Assembly (NCBI GenBank): GCA_021531865.1
Contig: JAFBIW010000003.1
Span: 1-64,000 of the forward strand
Length of the DNA: 64,000 bases
Direction: 5' to 3'
Source: Butyricicoccus pullicaecorum
GTDB taxonomy: Bacteria; Bacillota; Clostridia; Oscillospirales; Butyricicoccaceae
Part shown: piece by piece, positions 43,618 to 51,808 of the stretch
Layout of the letters: the number at the start of each line of letters is the position of its first letter
Numbering within the stretch: position 1 is the stretch's first letter
The notes under the pieces: model-generated
Database searches by the model: none
The model's input: only the letters and a program-made list of their open reading frames with translations
What the model was told of the DNA's origin: nothing
Made by a program: the position numbers and the translations under genes

Positions 43618-43668
43618 CGGCATCCCTCCTCCCTGTTTTATCATACGGACGCAGACGCCCGAATATGA

Positions 43669-43703
43669 AAGAACCGCACAGCCAAATCAGCCGTGCGGTT
43701 CTT
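43669..43703 (-). terminator. Terminator of the DUF951-udp-MATE unit
   Basis: An 11-bp perfect stem AAGAACCGCAC / GTGCGGTTCTT (43669-43679 with 43693-43703), just after the MATE stop. The T-run is short on the minus strand (TTCAT) and stronger on the plus strand. Confidence 0.65.
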
Positions 43704-43707
43704 TTTG

Positions 43708-45090
43708 TTATGAAGCGGAGGCAGCCGGTTCTCCGCGCAGCTCCTTCAAAATCTGCCGAAAGCGGATCAGGAAGATCACCGTTGTGGTAGAAGCGGCGAG
43801 AAAATCGGAGACGGGCTCGGCCAGAAAAACAGCAAAAAGCTTGTTGGACAGCAGCTTCGGCAGGATCAAAATGAGCGGGATCAGCAGGATGATCTTGCGT
43901 AGCAGGGCGAGAAACAGCGAGATCTTGGCCTCGCCCAGTGCGATGAAGGACTGCTGAAACGCCATCTGGAAGCCCATCATGAAAGCGGCTGCCAGATAAA
44001 CGGAGAGCGCGCCGCAGGTAAATTCGATGAGCGCTGCGTCATTCGTGAAGATGCTGACGATCGCCTGCGGGAACAGCCGGGTCGCCAGCCAGAACAGCAG
44101 CGTATACGTGGTCGCACACGCGGTCAGCAGAAGAACGGATTTTTTCAGGCGATCGACCTGCTTGGCGCCGTAATTATAGCTGATAATGGGCTGCGCGCCC
44201 TGCGTCAGGCCCACCATGGGCAGGTTGAGCATCTGAAGCAGGCTGGTCAGGATGGTCATGGAACCGACGGCGATATCGCCGCCGTACTTGGCCAGCGAGA
44301 CGTTGAACGTAATGGCCAGCAGGCTTTCGGTGGACTGCATCACGAACGGAGACAATCCCAGCGCGATGACCGGCAGCAGGATCGAAGCATGACAGCGCAG
44401 GTTTTCCCGCTTGAGCCGCAGTAAAGTCTTGGGGCCGGTCAGGAACCGGACGACCCAGAGCGCCGAAACCATCTGAGAAATCACAGTCGCAGCGGCGGCG
44501 CCGCGAACGCCCATGTGGAACACAAAAATGAAGACCGGATCGAGGATGATGTTGAGCGCCGCGCCGATCAAGACGGTGTACATCGCGATGCGGGACTGTC
44601 CCTGCGTCGTGATAAAGCCGTTCATGCCGAGCGCGATCTGAATAAACAGCGTGCCAAGCACGTAGATATTCAAATATTCCAGCGCATACGGCATGGTGTC
44701 CGCGCTTGCGCCGAACAGCACAAGGATCTGCTTCTGCGTGAGCAGAAAAAACACGGTCAGCACAAGGGCTGTGATCGTCTGCGCGGAAAAACAGTTGCCG
44801 AGGACCTGTTCGGCTTGATCGTTTCGTCCCTGTCCCATCGCGATGGAGGCACGCGGCGCACCGCCCATGCCGATCAGTGCGCTGAAAGCGGAGATCAGGA
44901 GAATGATAGGAAAGGTAACGCCGACGCCGGTCAGCGCCTGCGAGCCGACATCCGGGATATGGCCGATATAGATGCGGTCGACGATATTATAGAGCATATT
45001 GACGATCTGCGCCGCGATGGTCGGCACCGCAAGCTTAAAAAGCAGGCGGCCGACCGGTGCGCAGCCCAGTTCATTTGCGGAATCTGACAA
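43708..45090 (-). CDS. MATE-family multidrug/cation antiporter
   Basis: 460 residues with about twelve membrane spans. N-terminal half GRLLFKLAVPTIAAQIVNMLYNIVDRIYIGHIPDVG and SALIGMGGAPRASIAMGQGR, with the repeat signature in the second half (LTQGAQPIISYNYGA). The start is TTG at 45090, 10 bp after AAAGGAG. MATE proteins export cationic drugs or metabolites using a proton or sodium gradient; the substrate is unknown. It follows the uridine phosphorylase gene by 7 bp. Confidence 0.9.
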   Translation of the reverse strand: MSDSANELGCAPVGRLLFKLAVPTIAAQIVNMLYNIVDRIYIGHIPDVGSQALTGVGVTFPIILLISAFSALIGMGGAPRASIAMGQGRNDQAEQVLGNCFSAQTITALVLTVFFLLTQKQILVLFGASADTMPYALEYLNIYVLGTLFIQIALGMNGFITTQGQSRIAMYTVLIGAALNIILDPVFIFVFHMGVRGAAAATVISQMVSALWVVRFLTGPKTLLRLKRENLRCHASILLPVIALGLSPFVMQSTESLLAITFNVSLAKYGGDIAVGSMTILTSLLQMLNLPMVGLTQGAQPIISYNYGAKQVDRLKKSVLLLTACATTYTLLFWLATRLFPQAIVSIFTNDAALIEFTCGALSVYLAAAFMMGFQMAFQQSFIALGEAKISLFLALLRKIILLIPLILILPKLLSNKLFAVFLAEPVSDFLAASTTTVIFLIRFRQILKELRGEPAASAS

Positions 45091-45097
45091 GGGAAAA

Positions 45098-45859
45098 TTA
45101 CTCCTTTCTATCTTGTGCGATCAAAATACGGAGCGCCTCGACTGCGGTGCGCACGCCGCGCTCGGCCATTTCGGGCGAAGCATCCAGCGTGTCGTCGGTA
45201 TCCGCGTTCCAGAGTACGTTCAGAACGCCGCCGCAGCGCACGTGATGCACCGCGCCGACGATGAAAACAGCCGCGCACTCCATTTCACTTGTGAGCACGC
45301 CCGCCGCCTTCCATGCGTTCCATTTGGCGGTCAGCTCGGCGCCGACCGGCTGCGCTTCCGGGCGGATCTCGCCGTAGAAGCTGTCCTTGGACTGGATCAC
45401 GCCGACGTGCTGCCGGTATCCCAGCTTCCGCGCGGCTTCATGCAGTGCGCTGACGACGGAAAAATCGGCTGCGGCCGGGTATTCAATCGGCAGATATTCC
45501 CGGCTCGTGCCCTCCTGACGGACGGCTGCCGTTGCAATGACCACGTCGCCGCCGCGCACCGTATCCACAATGCCGCCCGAGGTGCCGACCCGAATGAAGG
45601 TGTCTGCACCGCACTCGATCAGCTCCTCTACCGCGATCGCAGCCGAGGGGCCGCCGATGCCGGTCGAGCAGACCGCGACCGGTTCCCCGTCCAGCAGGCC
45701 GCGCCAGACGGTAAATTCCCGGTTGGACGAGAGCTTTTCGGGCGCGTCAAAGTAGCGCGCGATCCGCTCACAGCGGCCGGGATCACCCGGAAGAATCACA
45801 TATCGTCCGATATCACCTTTTTTGATCTGAATGTGCATTTGCTTACCTTGGATCAACAT
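45098..45859 (-). CDS. udp: Nucleoside phosphorylase, uridine phosphorylase-like
   Basis: 253 residues of the PNP/UDP superfamily: VILPGDPGRCERIARYF near the start, the phosphate-binding VCSTGIGGPSAAIAVEEL, RVGTSGGIVDTVRGGDVVIATAAVRQEGTS, and SEMECAAVF for ribose contact. That set matches uridine phosphorylases rather than purine enzymes, but substrate is not certain. The ATG at 45859 has GGAGGA 6 bp upstream; it overlaps the DUF951 stop. Confidence 0.88.
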   Translation of the reverse strand: MLIQGKQMHIQIKKGDIGRYVILPGDPGRCERIARYFDAPEKLSSNREFTVWRGLLDGEPVAVCSTGIGGPSAAIAVEELIECGADTFIRVGTSGGIVDTVRGGDVVIATAAVRQEGTSREYLPIEYPAAADFSVVSALHEAARKLGYRQHVGVIQSKDSFYGEIRPEAQPVGAELTAKWNAWKAAGVLTSEMECAAVFIVGAVHHVRCGGVLNVLWNADTDDTLDASPEMAERGVRTAVEALRILIAQDRKE

Positions 45860-46047
45860 GAAGCATCCTCCTCCCGGTAAACGGCTTTGATGTTTTTTTC
45901 AATCTTGCTGCGTGGGGCCATGATCTCATGCCCGCAGCCGCAGCAGCGCATCCGGAAATCCATTCCGACACGCAGTACGAGCCAGTCTCTGCTGCCGCAG
46001 GGATGGCCTTTTTTCATGGAAAGGCGGTCGCCTATACGAATATCCAT
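45853..46047 (-). CDS. DUF951 domain-containing small protein
   Basis: 64 residues. IRIGDRLSMKKGHPCGSRDWLVLRVGMDFRMRCCGCGHEIMAPRSKIEK is the full DUF951 family signature, with Cys17, Cys35, Cys36 and Cys38 as a possible metal site. The function is unknown. It is often near translation genes, here first in an operon with a phosphorylase and a MATE transporter. GGGAGG lies upstream of the ATG. Confidence 0.88.
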   Translation of the reverse strand: MDIRIGDRLSMKKGHPCGSRDWLVLRVGMDFRMRCCGCGHEIMAPRSKIEKNIKAVYREEDASC

Positions 46048-46084
46048 GGGAAATACCTCCCTTCTGAGGGTTCAGGATATGGTT

Positions 46085-46098
46085 GCGCCAACTGGCGC
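46085..46098. repeat. GCGCCA-AC-TGGCGC palindrome in a divergent region
   Basis: Perfect 6-bp arms around AC. It lies 38 bp upstream of the DUF951 start and upstream of the likely S1-gene promoter. It may be an operator or a leader hairpin of the DUF951 message. Confidence 0.35.
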
Positions 46099-46108
46099 GA
46101 AAGTTCGG

Positions 46109-46137
46109 TTCAATTTTACCGGGGCGCGGCATATAGT
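46109..46137 (+). promoter_or_regulatory. Possible promoter of the S1-domain gene
   Basis: TTCAAT (46109-46114), 17 bp, TATAGT (46132-46137). The -35 is weak. AAGGAGG at 46181-46187 precedes the ATG at 46199 by 11 bp. Confidence 0.4.
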
Positions 46138-46198
46138 ATAACCAACGTCCCGTGAGAAACAGCGGCCGGATACGGCCGGCAAGGAGGTTCTGGATAAC

Positions 46199-47134
46199 AT
46201 GAAACAGAAATATCTCCCGGAAGGGTCCAAATTATATCTGGAAGAAAATTTGCGCGCGGTCGCCAATCTGGACGGTCTGCGTGCCGCGGCTCGGTCTGGC
46301 GCGGTGCTGGAGGGACTGGCGGTCAGCTGTGATCCGTCGCACGACCTGATCGTGGAGCTGCCCTGCGGCCGCGCGGTCATTCCGAGGAACGAATGCGCGC
46401 TCGGGATCGCAGAGGGAACCACGCGGGAGATCGCGATTCTGTCCCGGGTCGGCCGGCCGGTCGCGTTTCGAGTGCTGGAGGCCGGTATGGAACGGATCGT
46501 GCTGTCCCGCCGCGCGGCGCAGGCGGACGCGCTCGACTGGGCGTTGCGCACCCTGAAGCCGGGCGATGTGATCCGTGCGCAGGCCACCCATCTCGAGCCG
46601 TTCGGCGTCTTCGTCGACATCGGATGTGGGGTGACCTCGTTTATCGGAATCGAGCATCTGTCGGTCTCGCGCATCTTCCACCCGAGCGAGCGGTTCGCGG
46701 TCGGTCAGCCGCTTTACGCGGCCGTGCTGGGGGTGGATCAGGAGATGCGCCGTGTCGCGCTGACCCACCGCGAGCTGCTGGGCACCTGGGAAGAAAACGC
46801 GGCGCTCTTCCACCCGGGAGAGACCGTACCCGGCGTGGTGCGCAGCACGGAGAGCTACGGGATCTTTGTCGAGCTTGCGCCCAACCTCTCCGGTCTGGCC
46901 GAGCTGAAAAAGGGCGTGGTCAACGGCGACCGGGTTTCGGTTTATATCAAGTCGATCGTGCCCGAGCGGATGAAAATCAAGCTCAACATCATCGACGTAC
47001 TGCGCGACCGGCCGCCGTTCCAGCCGCCTATCCGCTATTACATCACCGAAGGGCCGCTGACCGAATGGGTCTACACTCCGGAGGTCTGCACGAGCAAATA
47101 CGTTGCGACCGTATTCGCCGGCGCGTCAGACTGA
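46199..47134 (+). CDS. S1 RNA-binding domain protein (ribosomal S1-like, three repeats)
   Basis: 311 residues. Three S1-type OB folds can be traced at about 33-105, 118-193 and 205-270; the second is the most typical (GDVIRAQATHLEPFGVFVDIGCGVTSFIGIEHLS) and the third has GETVPGVVRSTESYGIFVELAPNLSGLAELK. The last 35 residues form a distinct tail (PPIRYYITEGPLTEWVYTPEV). It is shorter than ribosomal protein S1 and probably binds mRNA or ribosomes, but its role is unknown. Its stop overlaps the end of glgB by 9 bp tail to tail. Confidence 0.82.
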   Translation: MKQKYLPEGSKLYLEENLRAVANLDGLRAAARSGAVLEGLAVSCDPSHDLIVELPCGRAVIPRNECALGIAEGTTREIAILSRVGRPVAFRVLEAGMERIVLSRRAAQADALDWALRTLKPGDVIRAQATHLEPFGVFVDIGCGVTSFIGIEHLSVSRIFHPSERFAVGQPLYAAVLGVDQEMRRVALTHRELLGTWEENAALFHPGETVPGVVRSTESYGIFVELAPNLSGLAELKKGVVNGDRVSVYIKSIVPERMKIKLNIIDVLRDRPPFQPPIRYYITEGPLTEWVYTPEVCTSKYVATVFAGASD

Positions 47135-48937
47135 AACGCGGAAAATACAGCTTCCAAACGGTGCGAGCGCGAGCGAAATCTCGTTGTCCGGCCCGTCAGA
47201 GTAGATGGCCCAGTCGTTTGTGAGACCCGAGCCGCCGTAGTTTGTGCAGTCCGAATTGATCATCTCACGCAGACACGCGGGCTGCGGCAGGCGGAGCTTA
47301 TAGTCCGGATAGGCGCGATCCGACAGGTTCAGCACGATAAGCAGTTGGTCGCCGCCCGCCTGCCGGGTGTAGGCATAGACCGAATGTGCGGTATCGTCCG
47401 CCTCCACCCAGCGGAAGGCGCGCATATCGTATTCCTCCTGATGCAGGGCGGTCGAGGAAAAATACAGTCCGGCCAGACCGGTCAGATATCGCTGAAACCC
47501 GCTGTGGATCGGATAGGACTGCAGCTCCCAGTCCAGCTCCCGCGCCTCGTCCCATTCGCGGAACGAACCGATTTCATTGCCCATAAAGTTCAGTTTCTTG
47601 CCCGGATGCGTATAGAAATAGGTATACAGGGTGCGGCACTGCGCGAATTTCTGGTCGTAATCGCCCCACATCTTGTCGAGGATGGTCTTTTTTCCGTGTA
47701 CGACCTCATCGTGTGATAGGGGAAGCAGGAACAGGTTGTCATAGAAATAGCTCATCGAGAACGTCAGCTTATGATGCGCCGCCGCGCGCTGTGCGGGCGG
47801 CAGGGAGAAATATTCCAGTGTGTCGTTCATCCAGCCCAGATCCCACTTGTAGTCAAAGCCCAGACCGTCATAGGGTACGGGCGCTGTGACCTTGATGAGA
47901 TTGGTCGAATCCTCGGCGATCAGCAGGGCGTCCGGATGCCGCTCCTTCAGGCCGCTGTTGCAGCCACGCAGGAAGTCCAGACCGTTCGAGTTGATCCCGC
48001 GCGACTCGTCGCCCTGCCAGTAGATGACGTTGCGGATCGCGTCGAAGCGCAGGCCGTCGCAATGGCAGACGGAGAGCCAGAAGTCGGCGGCGGACTGAAG
48101 GAAGGAACGGACGATTGGCTTGGAAACATCGAAGTTGCAGGAGCCCCATTCGCTCATGCGCAGGCCGGTATGGTCGGCGTACTCATACAGTGTCGAGCCG
48201 TCGAACCGGGCCAGCGCGTAATCATCCGGAATGAAGTGCACGGGAACGAAATCCATAATAACCCCGATGCCGTGCCGGTGGCAGACGTCGACGAAATAAC
48301 AGAAGTCCTCGGGCGTGCCGTAGCGCGAGGTCACGGCGAAATACCCGCTCTCCTGATAGCCCCAGGAGCCGTCGAACGGGTGCTCCGCGAGCGGCAGCAG
48401 CTCGATATGGGTGAAGAAATGATCCCGGCAATACGGAACCAGTTCCTTCGCGAGCTCACGGTAATTGTACCAGGAGCCGTCCTCATGCCGCCGCCACGAA
48501 CCCGCGTGCAGCTCGTAAATATTGAGCGCCTCGTTATAGTGATTGCCGCGCGACGCGCGCCAAACGCTGTCTGAAAAGCGGTATTTCCCCGCTTCACAGA
48601 TGACCGACGCGGTGTGCGGACGCACCTCGGCGCTGCGGCCGAACGGGTCACAGCGGTCGCGGAAGGCGTCCTGACCAAACGCGTGGACGCGATACTTATA
48701 CCGCTGACCGGCATGCGCACCCGCCCAGAACAGCTCAAACAGGCCGATCTCGGACGGGTGCATCTGCACCGGCTGCCAGTCGTTGAAGTCACCGATCAGC
48801 TCAATCGCAAAGGCGTTCGGTGCATAGACGCGGAAAACAATGCCCTGCTGTCCCTTGCGTACGGTGGCGTGCGCGCCGAAATATTCATACGCATTAAAGC
48901 AGGTTCCGTTCAAAAAATCCGACAGGATAGGGTTCAT
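47126..48937 (-). CDS. glgB: 1,4-alpha-glucan branching enzyme
   Basis: It makes alpha-1,6 branches in glycogen. The 603 residues have a CBM48 domain (about 20-110), a GH13 barrel with YELHAGSWRR, the nucleophile Asp299 in GLRFDAIRNVIY, the acid Glu342 in LLIAEDSTN and SHDEVVHGK (His409, Asp410), and a C-terminal beta domain. The nucleophile motif is RFDA where many enzymes have RVDA. No other glycogen gene (glgA, glgC, glgP) is nearby. It follows rarA by 8 bp. Confidence 0.93.
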   Translation of the reverse strand: MNPILSDFLNGTCFNAYEYFGAHATVRKGQQGIVFRVYAPNAFAIELIGDFNDWQPVQMHPSEIGLFELFWAGAHAGQRYKYRVHAFGQDAFRDRCDPFGRSAEVRPHTASVICEAGKYRFSDSVWRASRGNHYNEALNIYELHAGSWRRHEDGSWYNYRELAKELVPYCRDHFFTHIELLPLAEHPFDGSWGYQESGYFAVTSRYGTPEDFCYFVDVCHRHGIGVIMDFVPVHFIPDDYALARFDGSTLYEYADHTGLRMSEWGSCNFDVSKPIVRSFLQSAADFWLSVCHCDGLRFDAIRNVIYWQGDESRGINSNGLDFLRGCNSGLKERHPDALLIAEDSTNLIKVTAPVPYDGLGFDYKWDLGWMNDTLEYFSLPPAQRAAAHHKLTFSMSYFYDNLFLLPLSHDEVVHGKKTILDKMWGDYDQKFAQCRTLYTYFYTHPGKKLNFMGNEIGSFREWDEARELDWELQSYPIHSGFQRYLTGLAGLYFSSTALHQEEYDMRAFRWVEADDTAHSVYAYTRQAGGDQLLIVLNLSDRAYPDYKLRLPQPACLREMINSDCTNYGGSGLTNDWAIYSDGPDNEISLALAPFGSCIFRVSV

Positions 48938-48945
48938 ATCATCTC

Positions 48946-50208
48946 TCACTTCTTTTCTTGTTGTCCTTTGACCTTTTCCCAGTAGGCGCGCGCGGTCTGT
49001 TCGGTCTTATTGGGACCGTAGGAATAGTAGGTTTTTCCCCGAAGCGCATCCGGTAGGAATTGCTGGTCGACCCAGTGATTGGGATAATCATGCGAATAGA
49101 GATAGCTGCGGCCGCGCCCCAGCTTCTGCGCGCCGCTGTAATGCGCGTCCTTGAGATTGTCCGGGATATCCCCGATGTCGCCGTGCCGGACATCGGCCAG
49201 CGCGGCATCGATCCCCACAATCGCAGAGTTGGACTTGGGTGCGGTCGCCATCAGAATGGCCGCCTCGGCGAGCGGGATGCGCGCCTCGGGCAGTCCGAGC
49301 TGGAACGCCGCGTCCACACAGGATTTCACGATCGAAATGCACTGGGGATATGCCAATCCAACATCCTCCGCCGCAATGACCAGCATCCGGCGGGCGGCCG
49401 AGATCATATCCCCGGCTTCGAGCAGCCGAGCGAGATAGTGGAGCGCCGCGTCCGGGTCGGAGCCGCGCACCGATTTCTGAAAGGCGGATAAAATATCGTA
49501 ATGACTGTCGCCGTCCCGATCATAGCGCATGTTGGAGCGCTGGGCAACCTGTTCGGCGTCCTCAATCGAAACGGTACCGCCGTCCGCCGTACCGTTTGCA
49601 AGCAGCTCGACCGCATTGATCGCCTTGCGCACGTCGCCGCCGCAGCCGCGGGCAATGCAGGCAGCAACGCCGTCCGCGACCGTGATCGTTCGATCTGCAG
49701 CCGCAATGCGGAAGGCACGCGTGACCGCGCGTTCGATCTCCTCCGGCTCGACCGGCTTGAATTCAAAGACGGTACACCGGCTCAGAATCGCATTATAGAT
49801 ATAAAAATACGGATTCTCCGTCGTCGAGGCGATCAGCGTCATCTGCCCATTCTCGATGAATTCGAGCAGGCTCTGCTGCTGCTTTTTGTTGAAATACTGG
49901 ATCTCGTCCAGATAGACCAGTGCGCCGTTGGGCGCGAGAAAGGTATCCAGTTCGCCGATAATCGCTTTGATATCCTGAATGGAGGCGGTTGTCGCGTTGA
50001 GATGGTAGAGCTTGCGCTTGGTCTGCCGGGCGATAATCGAAGCAACCGTCGTCTTGCCGATGCCGGAAGCACCATAAAAAATCATATTGGGAATGCTGCC
50101 ACTTTCAATGATGCGGCGCAGCAGGGCACCCTGTCCCAAAAGCGCGCGCTGACCGACCACGTCATCCAGTGTCTGCGGCCGGATGCGGTCGGCTAAAGGC
50201 TGATACAC
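48946..50208 (-). CDS. rarA: Replication-associated recombination protein A (RarA/MgsA)
   Basis: A AAA+ ATPase of 420 residues that acts at stalled forks with SSB. Walker A GASGIGKTTVAS, Walker B VYLDEIQYFNKKQQQ (canonical DEIHRFNK), the sensor segment and a C-terminal tetramerisation domain with VGIDAALADVRHGDIGDIPDNLKDAHYSGA. The start is GTG at 50208, 10 bp after AGGGGGAA. It is first in the rarA-glgB unit. Confidence 0.94.
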   Translation of the reverse strand: MYQPLADRIRPQTLDDVVGQRALLGQGALLRRIIESGSIPNMIFYGASGIGKTTVASIIARQTKRKLYHLNATTASIQDIKAIIGELDTFLAPNGALVYLDEIQYFNKKQQQSLLEFIENGQMTLIASTTENPYFYIYNAILSRCTVFEFKPVEPEEIERAVTRAFRIAAADRTITVADGVAACIARGCGGDVRKAINAVELLANGTADGGTVSIEDAEQVAQRSNMRYDRDGDSHYDILSAFQKSVRGSDPDAALHYLARLLEAGDMISAARRMLVIAAEDVGLAYPQCISIVKSCVDAAFQLGLPEARIPLAEAAILMATAPKSNSAIVGIDAALADVRHGDIGDIPDNLKDAHYSGAQKLGRGRSYLYSHDYPNHWVDQQFLPDALRGKTYYSYGPNKTEQTARAYWEKVKGQQEKK

Positions 50209-50252
50209 GCTGCGTCTTCCCCCTTTTCAAAATGAAATAGATCAATTATAAT

Positions 50253-50281
50253 ATTATAGCACGATTTGATCCGATTGGAAA
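50253..50281 (-). promoter_or_regulatory. Promoter of rarA-glgB
   Basis: Minus strand TTTCCA (50276-50281), 17 bp, TATAAT (50253-50258). A second TATAAT lies 8 bp further on (50245-50250). Confidence 0.5.
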
Positions 50282-50317
50282 CCGTGCACGAAGTTTTCTG
50301 ATACGGAAGAATGATAC

Positions 50318-50346
50318 TTGACTTTAGCGATTTACTATGATAAAAT
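50318..50346 (+). promoter_or_regulatory. Promoter of hisC
   Basis: TTGACT (50318-50323), 17 bp, TAAAAT (50341-50346), 40 bp upstream of the ATG. Confidence 0.75.
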
Positions 50347-50386
50347 TCCATACAGAAACAAGAAAGATTTTTTGAGGTGATCTCTT

Positions 50387-51445
50387 ATGGAAAAGCCCTG
50401 GCAGGACAAGCTCCGTCAGATCGATCCGTATGTTCCGGGCGAACAATCCAAGGACCCAGACCTGATCAAGCTGAACGCAAATGAAAACCCGTATCCGCCC
50501 TCCCCCGCTGTGGCCGAGGTATTCCGCACCTTCCCAACCGCGCAGCTGCGCTACTATCCGGACGCAAACAGCGGTAATCTGCGTGCAGCGCTGGCCCGTC
50601 ATTTCGGCGTGGGCGAAAATCAAATCTTCATGGGCAATGGTTCGGACGACGTTCTTGCGCTCTGTTTTCAGGCATTTTTCTGCTCGGACAAGCCGATCCT
50701 GTTCCCGGACGTGACCTATTCCTTCTATCCGGTCTGGTGTTCTCTGTTCCGCGTGCCGTATGAGACCGTGCCGCTGGACGCGGATTACCGGATCCGGCCT
50801 GCGGATTACGCCCGCCCGAACGGCGGCGTCGTGCTGCCAAATCCGAACGCGCCGACCGGCATCGGGGAAGGTTTGGATTTTGTCGAAGCCCTTCTCCGCT
50901 GCAATCCCGACAGCATCGTCATCATTGACGAGGCATACATTGACTTCGGTGGACAGTCCTGTCTCCCGCTGCTCGAGAAATATGAAAATCTGGTGGTCGT
51001 GCAGACCATGTCGAAGTCGCGTTCGCTGGCCGGTCTGCGCGTGGGCTATGCCATCGCGTCGCCCGAGCTGATCGCAACGCTGGAAGCGGTCAAAAATTCG
51101 TACAACTCCTATACGATGGATATGCTGACGCTGGCGGCGGCGACCGCCTCGGTCGAGGACGACGCGTATTTCCGCGCGACCTGCGCCAAGGTCGCGGCAA
51201 CGCGTGAGCGGTCACAGGAGCGCCTGCGCGCACTGGGCTTTACCGTCATTCCCTCCCTGACGAATTTCATTCTGGCAACCCATCCGCGCGTGCCCGCGCA
51301 GGAGATTTTTACGCAGCTCAAGGCGCGGAAGATTTTCGTGCGGTACTTTCACCTGCCCCGTGTGGACAACCACCTGCGCATTACCGTTGGAACAGACGCG
51401 GAAATGGACAAGCTGTTCGAAGCCCTTACTGAAATTTTAGCGTAA
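50387..51445 (+). CDS. hisC: Histidinol-phosphate aminotransferase
   Basis: 352 residues, class II PLP aminotransferase of histidine synthesis. It has the substrate-binding LNANENPYPPSP (29-40), the PLP Lys210 in QTMSKSRSLAGLRVGYA, and PNPNAPTG. It stands alone under its own promoter and terminator, away from other his genes, so a wider role with aromatic acids is possible. GAGGTGATCTCTT precedes the ATG. Confidence 0.92.
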   Translation: MEKPWQDKLRQIDPYVPGEQSKDPDLIKLNANENPYPPSPAVAEVFRTFPTAQLRYYPDANSGNLRAALARHFGVGENQIFMGNGSDDVLALCFQAFFCSDKPILFPDVTYSFYPVWCSLFRVPYETVPLDADYRIRPADYARPNGGVVLPNPNAPTGIGEGLDFVEALLRCNPDSIVIIDEAYIDFGGQSCLPLLEKYENLVVVQTMSKSRSLAGLRVGYAIASPELIATLEAVKNSYNSYTMDMLTLAAATASVEDDAYFRATCAKVAATRERSQERLRALGFTVIPSLTNFILATHPRVPAQEIFTQLKARKIFVRYFHLPRVDNHLRITVGTDAEMDKLFEALTEILA

Positions 51446-51489
51446 CTGCGTTTTCTGCACAACGGTCAATCCGACCGATCTGTTACCAT

Positions 51490-51536
51490 AAAAAAACAAA
51501 CAGGAGCCTTCGTGTGGAAGACTCCTGTTTTTGTTT
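51490..51536. terminator. Bidirectional terminator between hisC and the csoR-type gene
   Basis: Stem AAACAGGAG / CTCCTGTTT (51498-51506 with 51522-51530) with an inner pairing of CTTC and GAAG, then TTGTTTT on the plus strand; an A-run on the left serves the minus strand. Confidence 0.85.
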
Positions 51537-51808
51537 TACTTTTCCGCCCTGTCGAGCAGAGCGATGATCTCGTCGAGCTTCTTTTCGCGCATTTCCTCGT
51601 CGCCGCAGCACAGGGCTTCCCGGACACAGCCGTCCAGATGACCCTTGAGCACCTCGCGCCGCGCCTTGCGCAGCAGGGATTCAGCGGCTGAAAGCTGATT
51701 GATGATGTCGATACAGTAACGATCCTCTTCCATCATCTTGAGCACGGCTTCGACCTGACCGCGCGCGGTTTTGACAAGCGGCTCGACCTTTTTGCGGTCA
51801 GCACGCAT
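51536..51808 (-). CDS. csoR: CsoR-family metal-sensing repressor
   Basis: 90-residue helical DUF156 protein. The copper-site triad of CsoR is present: Cys32 (YCID), His57 and Cys61 (GHLDGC). The expected effect is loss of DNA binding when Cu(I) fills the site. Its ATG overlaps the copA stop (TAATG), so it is translated after the pump it should control. A G/C-rich dyad typical of CsoR sites covers the copA start site. Confidence 0.9.
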   Translation of the reverse strand: MRADRKKVEPLVKTARGQVEAVLKMMEEDRYCIDIINQLSAAESLLRKARREVLKGHLDGCVREALCCGDEEMREKKLDEIIALLDRAEK

